Assembly: GCF_003284965.1 (NCBI RefSeq)
Contig: NZ_QMEW01000010.1
Span: 62,001 to 126,000 of the forward strand
Source of the DNA: Mycolicibacterium sp. GF69
Lineage (GTDB): Bacteria; Actinomycetota; Actinomycetes; Mycobacteriales; Mycobacteriaceae
Reading direction: 5' to 3'
Length of the DNA: 64,000 bases
Shown: positions 52,515-60,968 of the stretch, piece after piece
How the letters are laid out: every line of letters begins with the position of its first letter
How positions within the stretch are numbered: the first letter of the stretch is position 1
Position numbers and translations under genes: made by a program
Notes under the pieces: model-generated
Seen by the model: only the letters and a program-made list of their open reading frames with translations
Database searches by the model: none
What the model was told of the DNA's origin: nothing

Positions 52515-53187
52515 CGCTGGCAACCTGCGCCGAGGCGTTCCACACGTCGAGCCGCCACCGGATGCCGTCAGCCGCGGCGTCGGCCGCACTGTGCCCGGAC
52601 AGCTGCACCCAGCTGGCGTTGCCCATGCCGCCCAGTATCGGCCAATTGTCGACGGGCAGGCCGAGCAGCTCGGCGGTCAGCGCGGCGATCAGACCGCCGT
52701 GGGCGACCAGCACGACCGGCCGGTCCGGTTCGCCTCCCGCCTGTTCCGCCCCCCAGTCGGTGTGTTGGGCGACGAGTTCGGCGACCAGCGGGCTGCTGCG
52801 GGCCGCGACGTCGACGCGGCTCTCGCCGCCCGGCGGCGCCCAGCGCGAGTCGTCACGCCACGCCATTCGGGCGCCGGGCGCTATGGCGTCGACCTCGTGG
52901 TGCGTCATGCCCTGCCACTGGCCGAGGTGCGTCTCGCGCAGGCGGACGTCGGCGACCACCGGCATGCCGGCCCGGTCCCCCAATACGACCGCGGTGTCGA
53001 GGGCCCGTCGCAGATCGGATGACACAATCGCCAGCGGTCGGCGCTTGGCCAGCACCTCCGCGGCCGCAACAGCCTGATGCCGACCCAGGTCGGACAGGTC
53101 GGTGTCCAGCTGGCCCTGCATGCGGCTGCCGGCGTTGTACTCGGTCTGCCCGTGCCGCAGCATGACCAGCCGCCGGATCCGCCTCAC
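52504..53187 (-). CDS. gpgP: GpgP, glucosyl-3-phosphoglycerate phosphatase
   Basis: A 227-residue histidine phosphatase with the phosphate-accepting [12 protein letters not shown] motif, Glu in [10 protein letters not shown] and the second His in VAHGGL. It matches Rv2419c, which dephosphorylates glucosyl-3-phosphoglycerate to glucosylglycerate at the start of methylglucose lipopolysaccharide synthesis. GTG 53187 is chosen because it overlaps the rsfS stop as GTGA; the longer frame enters rsfS. Confidence 0.9.
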   Translation of the reverse strand: MRRIRRLVMLRHGQTEYNAGSRMQGQLDTDLSDLGRHQAVAAAEVLAKRRPLAIVSSDLRRALDTAVVLGDRAGMPVVADVRLRETHLGQWQGMTHHEVDAIAPGARMAWRDDSRWAPPGGESRVDVAARSSPLVAELVAQHTDWGAEQAGGEPDRPVVLVAHGGLIAALTAELLGLPVDNWPILGGMGNASWVQLSGHSAADAAADGIRWRLDVWNASAQVASDVL

Positions 53188-53552
53188 GGCCGGCCGTCCA
53201 GATCGATCGGGATCGTCGGGCAGTCTTTCCACAACCGGTCCAGCGCATAGAAATCGCGCTCGTCCTCATGCTGGATGTGCACCACGATGTCGACGTAGTC
53301 CAGCAGCGTCCAGCGGCCTTCGCGGGCGCCCTCGCGGCGGGCCGGCTTGTAACCCGCGAGACGCATCTTCTCCTCGACCTCGTCGACGATCGCGTTGACC
53401 TGACGTTCGTTGGACGCCGAAGCGATCACGAAGCAGTCGGTGATGACGAGCTGGCCCGACACATCGATGACCACGACGTCGTCGGCCACTTTGGATGCGG
53501 CCGCCTGCGCGGCCACGGTAGCCATCGCGACGGCTTCGTCGGAGGCGCTCAT
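53184..53552 (-). CDS. rsfS: RsfS, ribosomal silencing factor
   Basis: A 122-residue protein of the RsfS/Iojap family: [37 protein letters not shown] and [30 protein letters not shown]. It binds L14 on the large subunit and blocks subunit joining in starvation. It overlaps nadD and gpgP by ATGA/GTGA. Confidence 0.95.
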   Translation of the reverse strand: MSASDEAVAMATVAAQAAASKVADDVVVIDVSGQLVITDCFVIASASNERQVNAIVDEVEEKMRLAGYKPARREGAREGRWTLLDYVDIVVHIQHEDERDFYALDRLWKDCPTIPIDLDGRP

Positions 53553-54187
53553 TGGCGCTTCCCCTGGGTTGTTATCGGTTGTGCGGCATAGAGTTTGCGT
53601 TTGGCCACGTACTGGACGACGCCATCAGGCACCAGGTACCAGATCGGCCGGTTCTCCTCGGCCCGCTTACGGCAGTCGGTCGACGAGATCGACAAGGCGG
53701 GCACCTCGACCAGTTTCAGCGCATCGTCGGGTAGCTCCTTGACCGCCGCGGCGACGCGCTTGCCGTCGAGCTCGTAGCCGGGCCGGCTCACTCCGACGAA
53801 ACTCGCGATCGCGAACATCTCCTCCCAGTTCTGCCACGACAGGATCGACGCCAGCGCGTCGGCTCCGGTGATGAAGAACAGGTCGGCGTCCGGGTTGAGC
53901 TCACGCAGGTCGCCAAGGGTGTCCTTGGTGTAGGTCGGGCCGCCCCGGTCGATGTCCACCCGGCTCACGCTGAACCGCGGATTGGAGGCGGTCGCGATCA
54001 CCGTCATCAGATAGCGGTCCTCAGCGGCGGTGACGTAGCGGTCCTTCTGCCATGGCTGGCCGGTCGGCACGAACACCACCTCGTCGAGCGCAAACCGGTC
54101 GGCCACCTCGCTGGCCGCCACCAGGTGGCCGTTGTGGATGGGGTCGAACGTCCCACCCATCACGCCGAGCCTGCGCCGAGGAGCCAC
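53549..54187 (-). CDS. nadD: NadD, nicotinate-mononucleotide adenylyltransferase
   Basis: A 212-residue nucleotidyltransferase with [12 protein letters not shown] (the phosphate-binding and GH motif), PTGQPWQK and [10 protein letters not shown] (the ISSTxxR motif). It makes deamido-NAD from NaMN; nadE further along the window completes NAD synthesis. GTG 54187 gives [13 protein letters not shown], matching the M. tuberculosis start (Rv2421c); ATG 54160 is the shorter option. Confidence 0.92.
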   Translation of the reverse strand: MAPRRRLGVMGGTFDPIHNGHLVAASEVADRFALDEVVFVPTGQPWQKDRYVTAAEDRYLMTVIATASNPRFSVSRVDIDRGGPTYTKDTLGDLRELNPDADLFFITGADALASILSWQNWEEMFAIASFVGVSRPGYELDGKRVAAAVKELPDDALKLVEVPALSISSTDCRKRAEENRPIWYLVPDGVVQYVAKRKLYAAQPITTQGKRQ

Positions 54188-54219
54188 GAATAGCCAGCTT
54201 ACGGGAGCGGTCGTGCCGA

Positions 54220-55668
54220 TCAGACCGGTAGCAACCGGTCGATCACCGACGCCAGCTGCTTGGCCGACCGGCATTCGTGCATGGTGATGACGTCCTCGTA
54301 GCGCGGCACCGCCGAGTCACCGCTGCCCCACAGGTGCCGGGGCTCGGGGTTCAGCCAGTGCGCATGCCTGCTGGAGTTCACCATGTGCGCAAGCAGGTCG
54401 GTCTCCGGGTTGCGGTAGTTGTTGCGGCCGTCGCCGAGGATCAGCAGCGCACTGCGTGGCGAGAGCACGTTGGGCCAGCGGTCCATGAACGACACGAACG
54501 CATGCCCGTAGTCGGAGTGCCCGTCGCGGGTGTAGACGCCCGCTTCGCGCGTGATGCGCTGCACGGCCACCGCGAGGTCGGCGTCCGGCCCGAACAGTTC
54601 GGTGACCTCGTCGGTGGTGTCGATGAACGCAAAGACGCGAACGCGGGAAAACTGCTGACGCAACGCGTGCACGAGCAGCAGCGTGAAGTGGCTGAAGCCG
54701 GCCACCGACCCGGAGACATCGCACAGGACGACGAGTTCCGGCCGGGCGGGATGGGGTTTCTTGAGCACCACGTCGATCGGCACACCGCCGGTGGACATCG
54801 ACTTGCGCAACGTCTTTCGCAGATCGATCTCCCCCGCACGCGACCGCCGTCGGCGCGCGGCCAGCCGGGTCGCCAGGGTGCGGGCCAGCGGTTGGACCAC
54901 CCGCCGCATCTGGCGCAGTTGGTCCCCGGAGGCGCGCAGGAACTCGACGTTCTCGGCGAGCTGCGGAACCCCGTACATCTGCACGTGGTCGCGGCCGAGT
55001 TGCTCGGCGGTGCGGCGCTTGGTCTCACCTTCGACCATTTTGCGCAGCTGGTTGATGCGCTGGGCAGCAAGGGCTTTCGCGATTTGCTCCTGGGTCGGCG
55101 TGGGTTCCTCGCCGTACGGCGCCAACAGGCCCGCGAGCAACCGGCCCTCCAGATCGTCGAGGTTCATCGCCTTGAGGGCCTGATACGACGAGTACGACGG
55201 ACCGCGGCTGGAGTTGTAGCGGCCGTAGGCCTCGACGATCTGGGCGATCATGGCGGCCATCCGCTCGTCGAGGTTGGCCAGGTCCTCGTTGTCGGCCAGC
55301 ATGTCCAGCAGCGCGGACCGCATCGCTTCGATGTCCTCGGGCGGCAGGCCCGGCTCGGCGTCGTCGGCGTCGGCTTCGTCGTCCAGCAGAACGGTCCTGG
55401 CGCCCAGCGCGGCGGGAAACCACAGGTCGAACATCGCGTCGTAGGTGTCGCGATGGTCGGGGCGACGAAGCACCGCGCACGCGATGCCCTCGCGCAGCGC
55501 CTCGCGGTCGGTCAAGCCCAGCACGGAGATCACCCGGCCGGCGTCGACGGTCTCCGACGGACCTACCGAGATGCCCTGCGCCCGTAGGGCTTCGACGAAC
55601 CCGACGAGATGGCCGGGCAGGCCGTGCGGTGCCAGCGGCTGCGGCGGCCGGGTCCGGCGGACGGCCAT
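54220..55668 (-). CDS. VWA-domain protein (CoxE-like, Rv2425c-like)
   Basis: A 482-residue protein. The C-terminal von Willebrand A domain has the metal-ion-dependent adhesion motif in [12 protein letters not shown], followed by FIDTTDEV and [10 protein letters not shown]. The N-terminal region is helical. It is coupled to the MoxR-type ATPase gene 1 bp upstream; such pairs act as chaperones that insert metals or assemble large complexes. The target here is unknown. Confidence 0.85.
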   Translation of the reverse strand: MAVRRTRPPQPLAPHGLPGHLVGFVEALRAQGISVGPSETVDAGRVISVLGLTDREALREGIACAVLRRPDHRDTYDAMFDLWFPAALGARTVLLDDEADADDAEPGLPPEDIEAMRSALLDMLADNEDLANLDERMAAMIAQIVEAYGRYNSSRGPSYSSYQALKAMNLDDLEGRLLAGLLAPYGEEPTPTQEQIAKALAAQRINQLRKMVEGETKRRTAEQLGRDHVQMYGVPQLAENVEFLRASGDQLRQMRRVVQPLARTLATRLAARRRRSRAGEIDLRKTLRKSMSTGGVPIDVVLKKPHPARPELVVLCDVSGSVAGFSHFTLLLVHALRQQFSRVRVFAFIDTTDEVTELFGPDADLAVAVQRITREAGVYTRDGHSDYGHAFVSFMDRWPNVLSPRSALLILGDGRNNYRNPETDLLAHMVNSSRHAHWLNPEPRHLWGSGDSAVPRYEDVITMHECRSAKQLASVIDRLLPV

Positions 55669-55669
55669 C

Positions 55670-56545
55670 TCAGTTCAGCCTCAGCTCGCCGGATGCCTTG
55701 ATCTGGTCGGACTGGTGTTTGAGTACCACCCCGAGGGTGGCCGCGATCGTCGCGTCGTCGATGGTGTCGAGCCCCAGCGCCAGGATCGTGCGGCCCCAGT
55801 CGATCGTCTCGGCGACCGACGGCAGCTTCTTGAGCTGCATCCCGCGCAACACCCCGATGATCTTCACCAGCTCGTCGGCGAGCCGCTCGGGCAGTTCGGG
55901 CACCCGCGACAGCAGGATGCGCCGCTCGAGATCGGGATCGGGAAAGTCGATGTGCAGGAACAGGCACCGGCGTTTGAGCGCCTCGGACAGCTCGCGGGTG
56001 GCGTTGGAGGTGAGCACGACGAACGGCGCGCGCTCCGCGGTGATGGTCCCCAGTTCGGGCACGGTCACCGCGAAATCGGACAGCACTTCCAGTAACAGGC
56101 CTTCGATCTCGATGTCGGCCTTGTCGGTCTCGTCGATCAGCAGCACGGTCGGCTCGGTGCGGCGGATCGCGGTCAGCAGCGGGCGCGAGAGCAGGAACTC
56201 CTCGGAGAACACGTCGTCGCGGGTCTGGTCCCAGTCGCCATGCCCGGCCTGGATGCGCAGGATCTGCTTGGCGTGGTTCCACTCGTAGAGGGCGCGGGCC
56301 TCGTCGACGCCCTCGTAGCACTGCAACCGCACCAGGTCCGAGCCGGTCGACTGGGCGACGGCGCGGGCCAGTTCGGTCTTGCCGACCCCCGCGGGCCCTT
56401 CCACCAACAGCGGCTTGCCCAGCCGGTCGGCCAGGAAAACCGCTGTCGCGGTTGCGGTGTCGGGCAGGTAGCCGGTTTCGGCGAGCCGCCTGCCGACATC
56501 CTCGATGTCGGCGAACAGCGGCGCTGGACGGGCCGGGACGCTCAC
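55670..56545 (-). CDS. MoxR-type AAA+ ATPase (Rv2426c-like)
   Basis: A 291-residue AAA+ protein with Walker A GPAGVGKTE (residues 50-58), Walker B VLLIDETDKAD, sensor 1 LTSNATRELS and an arginine-rich second region (LKRRCLFLHIDFPD). It works with the VWA protein encoded immediately downstream. GTG 56545 is the start. Confidence 0.88.
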   Translation of the reverse strand: MSVPARPAPLFADIEDVGRRLAETGYLPDTATATAVFLADRLGKPLLVEGPAGVGKTELARAVAQSTGSDLVRLQCYEGVDEARALYEWNHAKQILRIQAGHGDWDQTRDDVFSEEFLLSRPLLTAIRRTEPTVLLIDETDKADIEIEGLLLEVLSDFAVTVPELGTITAERAPFVVLTSNATRELSEALKRRCLFLHIDFPDPDLERRILLSRVPELPERLADELVKIIGVLRGMQLKKLPSVAETIDWGRTILALGLDTIDDATIAATLGVVLKHQSDQIKASGELRLN

Positions 56546-56594
56546 CAGGCAATCCTCTTCGCGAAAGCTCTCATCGGGAAAATCCTCCTGTTAT

Positions 56595-57842
56595 TCAAGC
56601 CGGGCGGGTGTGGCCGTCTCCCCAGACAATCCACTTGGTTGACGTCAGTTCGGGCAGACCCATCGGTCCGCGGGCGTGCAGTTTCTGGGTGGAGATGCCG
56701 ATCTCGGCACCGAACCCGAACTGCTCACCGTCGGTGAACGCCGTCGATGCGTTCACCATCACCGCGGCCGCATCGACCCGTTCGGTGAAGCGTTGTGCAG
56801 CAGCAAGATCCGTGGTCACGATGGCCTCGGTATGCCCGGTGCCGTATTCGTTGACGTGGGCGATGGCGGCGTCGAGGCCGTCGACCACCGCCAGCGCGAT
56901 GTCCATCGACAGGAACTCCGCGCGCAACTCCTCGTCGGAGGGGTCGTCGTGCACCGTGACACCCGCGTCCCGCAGCGCCTCGGTCAGCCGCGGCAACGCG
57001 CGATCAGCGATCGCGGCGTCGACCAACACCGATTCGGCAGCGTTGCAGACACTGGGCCGGCGCGTCTTGGCGTTGAGCAGGATGCGCTCGGCGACGTCGA
57101 GGTCGGCCGAGGAGTGCACGTACACATGGCAGTTGCCGACGCCCGTCTCGATCGTCGGGACCGTCGCGTCCCGGACCACCGCGTCGATCAGCCCGGCACC
57201 CCCGCGGGGGATCACGACGTCGACCAACCCGCGGGCCTGGATCAGGTGGGTCACGCTGGCGCGGTCGGCGCTGGGCAGCAACTGCACGGCGTCGACCTCG
57301 AGCACTTCGGTGGCCAGCGCGGCGCGCAGCGCATTCACCAGCGCGGCGTTGGAGTTGGCCGCCGAGGAACTACCGCGAAGCAGCACCGCGTTCCCCGATT
57401 TCAGGGTCAACCCGAACGCGTCGACGGTGACGTTCGGCCTGCCTTCGTAGACGATCCCGACGACGCCGAGCGGGACGCGCTGCTGGCGCAGTTGCAGTCC
57501 GTTGGGCAGCGTGCGGCCCTGCAGTACCTCCCCCAGCGGGTCGGGTAGCCGCGACACCTGGCGCAGCCCGTCGGCGATGCCCTCGATCCGGTTAGGGTTC
57601 AGCGCGAGCCGGTCGAGCATGGCTTCGGGGGTGCCTGCGGCGCGGGCGGTGTCGAGGTCCTGTTCGTTGGCCTCGAGGATCTGCCGCGTCGACATCAGTA
57701 CATGGTCGGCGGCGGTGTTCAGCGCACGGTTCTTGGTATCCGAACTCAAGGTGGCCAGCACGCGAGCCGCGGCGCGGGCCCGGCGGGCGGCGTCGTGTAC
57801 CTGACCACGCAGATCGGCAGCCGGGGGCGCCTGCACACTCAT
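56595..57842 (-). CDS. proA: ProA, gamma-glutamyl phosphate reductase
   Basis: A 415-residue aldehyde-dehydrogenase-fold enzyme. It has [17 protein letters not shown] near residue 109, the catalytic cysteine in [14 protein letters not shown], and [10 protein letters not shown] near the end. It reduces gamma-glutamyl phosphate to the semialdehyde in proline synthesis. proB is not in the window. Equivalent to Rv2427c. Confidence 0.96.
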   Translation of the reverse strand: MSVQAPPAADLRGQVHDAARRARAAARVLATLSSDTKNRALNTAADHVLMSTRQILEANEQDLDTARAAGTPEAMLDRLALNPNRIEGIADGLRQVSRLPDPLGEVLQGRTLPNGLQLRQQRVPLGVVGIVYEGRPNVTVDAFGLTLKSGNAVLLRGSSSAANSNAALVNALRAALATEVLEVDAVQLLPSADRASVTHLIQARGLVDVVIPRGGAGLIDAVVRDATVPTIETGVGNCHVYVHSSADLDVAERILLNAKTRRPSVCNAAESVLVDAAIADRALPRLTEALRDAGVTVHDDPSDEELRAEFLSMDIALAVVDGLDAAIAHVNEYGTGHTEAIVTTDLAAAQRFTERVDAAAVMVNASTAFTDGEQFGFGAEIGISTQKLHARGPMGLPELTSTKWIVWGDGHTRPA

Positions 57843-57916
57843 TTACCCAGGGTATCGAACGCGCTCGGGGAGTTCGACACGTGTCAGGTAGCGGCCCTGC
57901 ATTAGCGTTGGCGTTC

Positions 57917-58807
57917 ATGGCGCCGCGGGTCTGCAGCCGGGTATGTGTGGTCGGCAGTGTCAACGCCGACCACACGTTCACCGTGCGCGCACTGCCCCGC
58001 CCCGGTCAGACCGTGCTCGCGTCGGGTCTTTCGACATCTCCGGGCGGTAAGGGCGGCAATCAGGCGGTGGCGGCGGCCAGGGCGGGTGCGGCGGTGCAAC
58101 TGGTCGCCGCGCTCGGTACCGACGGGGCAGCCGAGCAGTTGCGCGGGCACCTCAGCGCCAATGGGGTCGGCCTCGACGTCGTTGCCACCGTGCCCGGACC
58201 GAGCGGATCGGCCGTCATATTCGTGGACTCGTCGGCGGAGAACACGATCGTCGTCGCGCCGGGTGCAAACGGCGCGCTGACCGTCGAGTCCGCCGAGGTG
58301 CGGTCCGTCATCGCCGACAGCGACGTGGTGCTGCTGCAGCTGGAAATCCCCGTGGCCACGGCCGTCGCCGCGGCGCAGGTGGCGCGCGCCGCCGGGGCGG
58401 TCGTCGTCGTCAACGCCTCGCCCACCGGGGCCCCGCCGCACGATCTGCTCGCCCTGTCCGAGTCGGCCGACGTCGTGGTGGTCAACGAGAACGAGGCCGG
58501 CGACTGGCACTGGCCGGTCCCCCATCTGGTGATCACCCGCGGGTCTCGCGGGGCGAGCTATCTGGGCGACGGCGAACGCTTCAGTGTTCCCGCCCCCAAG
58601 GTGCGGCCGGTGGACACGACAGGTGCCGGTGACGTGTTCGCCGGTGTGCTCGCCGCGCACTGGCTCGACGGTCACGAGACCGCGCTGCGCCGAGCCTGCG
58701 CCGCTGCGGCCCTGTCCACCCTCGTCGGAGGTGCGGGCGACTGTGCGCCATACGCCGAAGCCATCGATGACGCGGTAGCCAACCGAGCGACAGAAAGGCA
58801 GTTATGA
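57917..58807 (+). CDS. rbsK: PfkB-family sugar kinase (ribokinase-like)
   Basis: A 296-residue carbohydrate kinase: VVGSVNADHTFTV, STSPGGKGGNQAVAAARAGA (the ribokinase GGKGxNQA block), and the catalytic DTTGAGDVF near residue 236. ATP and a pentose such as ribose are likely substrates. The gene start lies about 9 bp after TAGCGT, a possible -10. Its end overlaps the enoyl-CoA hydratase start by ATGA. Confidence 0.85.
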   Translation: MAPRVCSRVCVVGSVNADHTFTVRALPRPGQTVLASGLSTSPGGKGGNQAVAAARAGAAVQLVAALGTDGAAEQLRGHLSANGVGLDVVATVPGPSGSAVIFVDSSAENTIVVAPGANGALTVESAEVRSVIADSDVVLLQLEIPVATAVAAAQVARAAGAVVVVNASPTGAPPHDLLALSESADVVVVNENEAGDWHWPVPHLVITRGSRGASYLGDGERFSVPAPKVRPVDTTGAGDVFAGVLAAHWLDGHETALRRACAAAALSTLVGGAGDCAPYAEAIDDAVANRATERQL

Positions 58808-59640
58808 CGACCACCCAGCCGGATACCACCGCCAGTCCCCGACCGCCCGACGGCGACTGGCTCGGCACCCCGTTCCTGAAGTTCACCCGCGAAGGCGCGT
58901 TCGGAGTGTGCCGGCTCGACCGTCCGGAGGCGCGCAACGCGATGACGCCCGCGATGTACTTCGGGATCAAGTACGCGGTCAAGCACGTCGAGACCGACCC
59001 CGATCTGGCCGGGCTGCTGATCACCGGCACCGGCGACGTCTTCGCGCCCGGTGGGGACATGGGCGGCGGCGGCGCCGACAACTGGATGACCTTCGGTCCC
59101 GCGTTGGGGATGGACGCATTGCCGTTCGACACCCTGCGCCAGTCCGCCAAACCCGTGGTGGCGGCGGTGAACGGGTTGTGCCAGGGCGGCGGTCTGCAGA
59201 TCGCGCTGTGCGCCGACATCGCGGTGGTCAGTGACCGGGCGACGTTCCGGGTGCCTGAGTTGTACCGCGGGATCGCCGACACGTACTACAGCCACATGCT
59301 GGCGCGGCTGATCGGGCCGGTTCGCACTCGCGACCTGATGTTCACCGGGCGAACGCTGTCCGCAGCCGAGGCGCACGACTGGGGCATGGTGGCCCGGGTG
59401 GTACCCCACGACGAGCTGGCCGAGGCCGCTCGGGAGGTGTTGGCGCAGTGTTGCCGTACGGCTCCGGCAGCCAGAACTGTCGTCAAGTCCAGCCTGGACA
59501 ACTACATCGGCCTCTACGACCGCATCGGCATGCAGGCCAGCCTCGGTGCGCCCGAGTCGATCGAGGGCTTCATGGCCTTCAAGGAGCGCCGCTCGCCGGA
59601 CTGGGTGCACCCCGACCTGCGGATCGACGGCCGCCTCTGA
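58804..59640 (+). CDS. Enoyl-CoA hydratase/isomerase (crotonase family)
   Basis: A 278-residue crotonase-fold protein: VCRLDRPEARNAMTPAMYFG at the start, LITGTGDVFAPGGDMGGGG as the oxyanion-hole block, and VAAVNGLCQGGGLQIALCADIAV. The catalytic pair of true hydratases is not clear, so the reaction is left open. It is coupled to the sugar kinase gene by ATGA, an odd pairing. Confidence 0.86.
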   Translation: MTTTQPDTTASPRPPDGDWLGTPFLKFTREGAFGVCRLDRPEARNAMTPAMYFGIKYAVKHVETDPDLAGLLITGTGDVFAPGGDMGGGGADNWMTFGPALGMDALPFDTLRQSAKPVVAAVNGLCQGGGLQIALCADIAVVSDRATFRVPELYRGIADTYYSHMLARLIGPVRTRDLMFTGRTLSAAEAHDWGMVARVVPHDELAEAAREVLAQCCRTAPAARTVVKSSLDNYIGLYDRIGMQASLGAPESIEGFMAFKERRSPDWVHPDLRIDGRL

Positions 59641-59644
59641 CGCG

Positions 59645-59697
59645 GTGATTTCGGTGTAGTTAGTCGCGGTGGACGCAACCGGCGACACCGAAACCAC
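59645..59697. terminator. Stem-loop after the enoyl-CoA hydratase gene
   Basis: GTGATTTCGGTGT (59645-59657) pairs with ACACCGAAACCAC (59685-59697) across a 27-base loop. It begins 4 bp after the stop codon. It shares its GATTTCGG arm with the stem-loop after irtB. Likely terminator, without a T-tract. Confidence 0.5.
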
Positions 59698-59708
59698 GAC
59701 TCCGATAG

Positions 59709-59724
59709 TTCAGCCTTGGCTGAA
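59709..59724. promoter_or_regulatory. Perfect palindrome, probable operator of the CmtR-like regulator
   Basis: TTCAGCCTTGGCTGAA is a perfect 16-bp palindrome. It lies 27 bp before the cmtR-like ATG, just upstream of the TACCGT -10 (59739-59744), so a bound ArsR-type dimer would block the -35 area. The size and symmetry fit ArsR/SmtB operators. Confidence 0.65.
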
Positions 59725-59751
59725 TACAGAATTTGATGTACCGTCTGCGTC

Positions 59752-60081
59752 ATGCAGACGGTCACCCACAGCGACGCGCTGTCGCGGTTCGGTTGCGCCC
59801 TGTCGGATCCGACCCGCGCCGAGATCCTGTTGATACTGCGCGACGGGCCTGGGTATCCCTCGGAGCTGGCTGACAAGATCGGCGTCTCGCGCCAGATCCT
59901 GTCCAACCACCTGGCGTGCCTGCGGGGCTGCGGCCTGGTGACCGTGCAACCGGAGGGCCGGCGCAGCCGCTACGAACTCGCCGACGAGCGGATCGCCCAC
60001 GCCCTCGACGACCTCGTCGGTCTGGTGCTCGACGTTGATCCGGCCTGCTGCCCCACCGCCGCAGCGGAGGACTGTTGCTGA
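59752..60081 (+). CDS. CmtR-like ArsR/SmtB metal-sensing repressor
   Basis: A 109-residue winged-helix repressor. LSRFGCALSDPTRAEILLILRDGPGYPSELADKIGVSRQILSNHLACLRGCGLV resembles the Cd/Pb sensor CmtR (Rv1994c), including the two cysteines in the recognition helix (CLRGC). A cysteine-rich tail (DPACC, EDCC) could give the third ligand. Metal binding would release the operator. TACCGT ends 7 bp before ATG 59752, so the mRNA is probably leaderless. The membrane methyltransferase gene follows at once and is its likely target. Confidence 0.82.
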   Translation: MQTVTHSDALSRFGCALSDPTRAEILLILRDGPGYPSELADKIGVSRQILSNHLACLRGCGLVTVQPEGRRSRYELADERIAHALDDLVGLVLDVDPACCPTAAAEDCC

Positions 60082-60086
60082 CGACC

Positions 60087-60707
60087 ATGCCGATCGTCGC
60101 ACTCGGGCTGTTCGTGTTGTTCGCCGCGCTCGGATTCGGTTGGCGCAGTTGGCAACAGCACCGCCGGACCGGATCGGCCGGCTTCCGCGGAATCAGCGGC
60201 CGGCCGTTCTCGCTCGAATGGTTCGCCGGCGTCGGCTTCATCGTGTCGATGGGCTTCGCGGTGTTCGCGCCGATACTGCAACTCGCCGGCGTCATCACGC
60301 CCTTGACGCCGCTTGATCACCGGTGGCTCAACGGCGCCGGCATCGCGATCGCGGTCGTCGGGATTGCCGCGACGCTGTATGCCCAACTCGACATGGGTGA
60401 CTCGTGGCGAATCGGCGTGGACGCGGACGAGACCACGAACCTGGTGCGCAGCGGCGTGTTCGGATGGGTGCGCAATCCGATCTTCACCGCGATGCTGGCC
60501 TTCGGCCTCGGAATCGCCTTGATCACACCGAATATCGTCGCCGTCGTCGGCTTCGTGCTGCTGGTCGCGACCATCGAGGCCCAGGTGCGTGTGGTCGAGG
60601 AGCCGTATCTGCTCGCGACGCACGGCGACAGCTACCGCGCATACCTCGCGACGGTGGGCCGGTTCGTGCCGTACGTGGGACGGATTCGGTGTAGCGGGTT
60701 GCGCTGA
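60087..60707 (+). CDS. Isoprenylcysteine carboxyl methyltransferase-like membrane protein
   Basis: A 206-residue membrane protein with four or five helices. The C-terminal part has the ICMT/PEMT pattern (GVFGWVRNPIFTAMLAFGLGIAL, then VEEPYLLATHGDSYRAYLATVGRFVP), which binds SAM in relatives. The substrate is unknown. ATG 60087 is used; a TTG at 60075 sits 4 bp after GGAGG, overlaps the repressor stop and may be the real start. Directly downstream of the CmtR-like gene, so probably metal-regulated. Confidence 0.75.
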   Translation: MPIVALGLFVLFAALGFGWRSWQQHRRTGSAGFRGISGRPFSLEWFAGVGFIVSMGFAVFAPILQLAGVITPLTPLDHRWLNGAGIAIAVVGIAATLYAQLDMGDSWRIGVDADETTNLVRSGVFGWVRNPIFTAMLAFGLGIALITPNIVAVVGFVLLVATIEAQVRVVEEPYLLATHGDSYRAYLATVGRFVPYVGRIRCSGLR

Positions 60708-60753
60708 CCGCTCCTGTCGACACCGAAATCGCAGCAGGCGTTACCGTGGCGCC

Positions 60754-60942
60754 ATGGCACCCAATCAGACGAACAGCAAGCAGGAAGCGGGTTGGCGCTG
60801 GATGCCGCTGATCATCGGGCTGATCATCGGGTCGGCGGTGGCAGCGACGACCGACCAGTGGTGGTGGGCGACCATCGGGGCGTTGGCCGGCGCCGCGGTC
60901 GGCGCGCTGGCGGAGCGATCTCGGCGCGCTAACGATCGCTGA
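60754..60942 (+). CDS. Small membrane protein
   Basis: A 62-residue protein with two membrane segments (MPLIIGLIIGSAVAATT; WWWATIGALAGAAVGALA), a polar start and a basic end. TACCGT ends 6 bp before ATG 60754, pointing to a leaderless transcript. Function unknown. The stop codon lies in a 10-bp tandem duplication. Confidence 0.7.
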   Translation: MAPNQTNSKQEAGWRWMPLIIGLIIGSAVAATTDQWWWATIGALAGAAVGALAERSRRANDR

Positions 60943-60946
60943 CGAT
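60927..60946. repeat. 10-bp tandem duplication covering the stop codon of the small membrane gene
   Basis: CGCTAACGAT is followed directly by CGCTGACGAT. The single difference (A to G) makes the second copy carry the TGA stop in frame. Confidence 0.7.
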
Positions 60947-60968
60947 CGGTTCCGCACCGAAGTCACAG

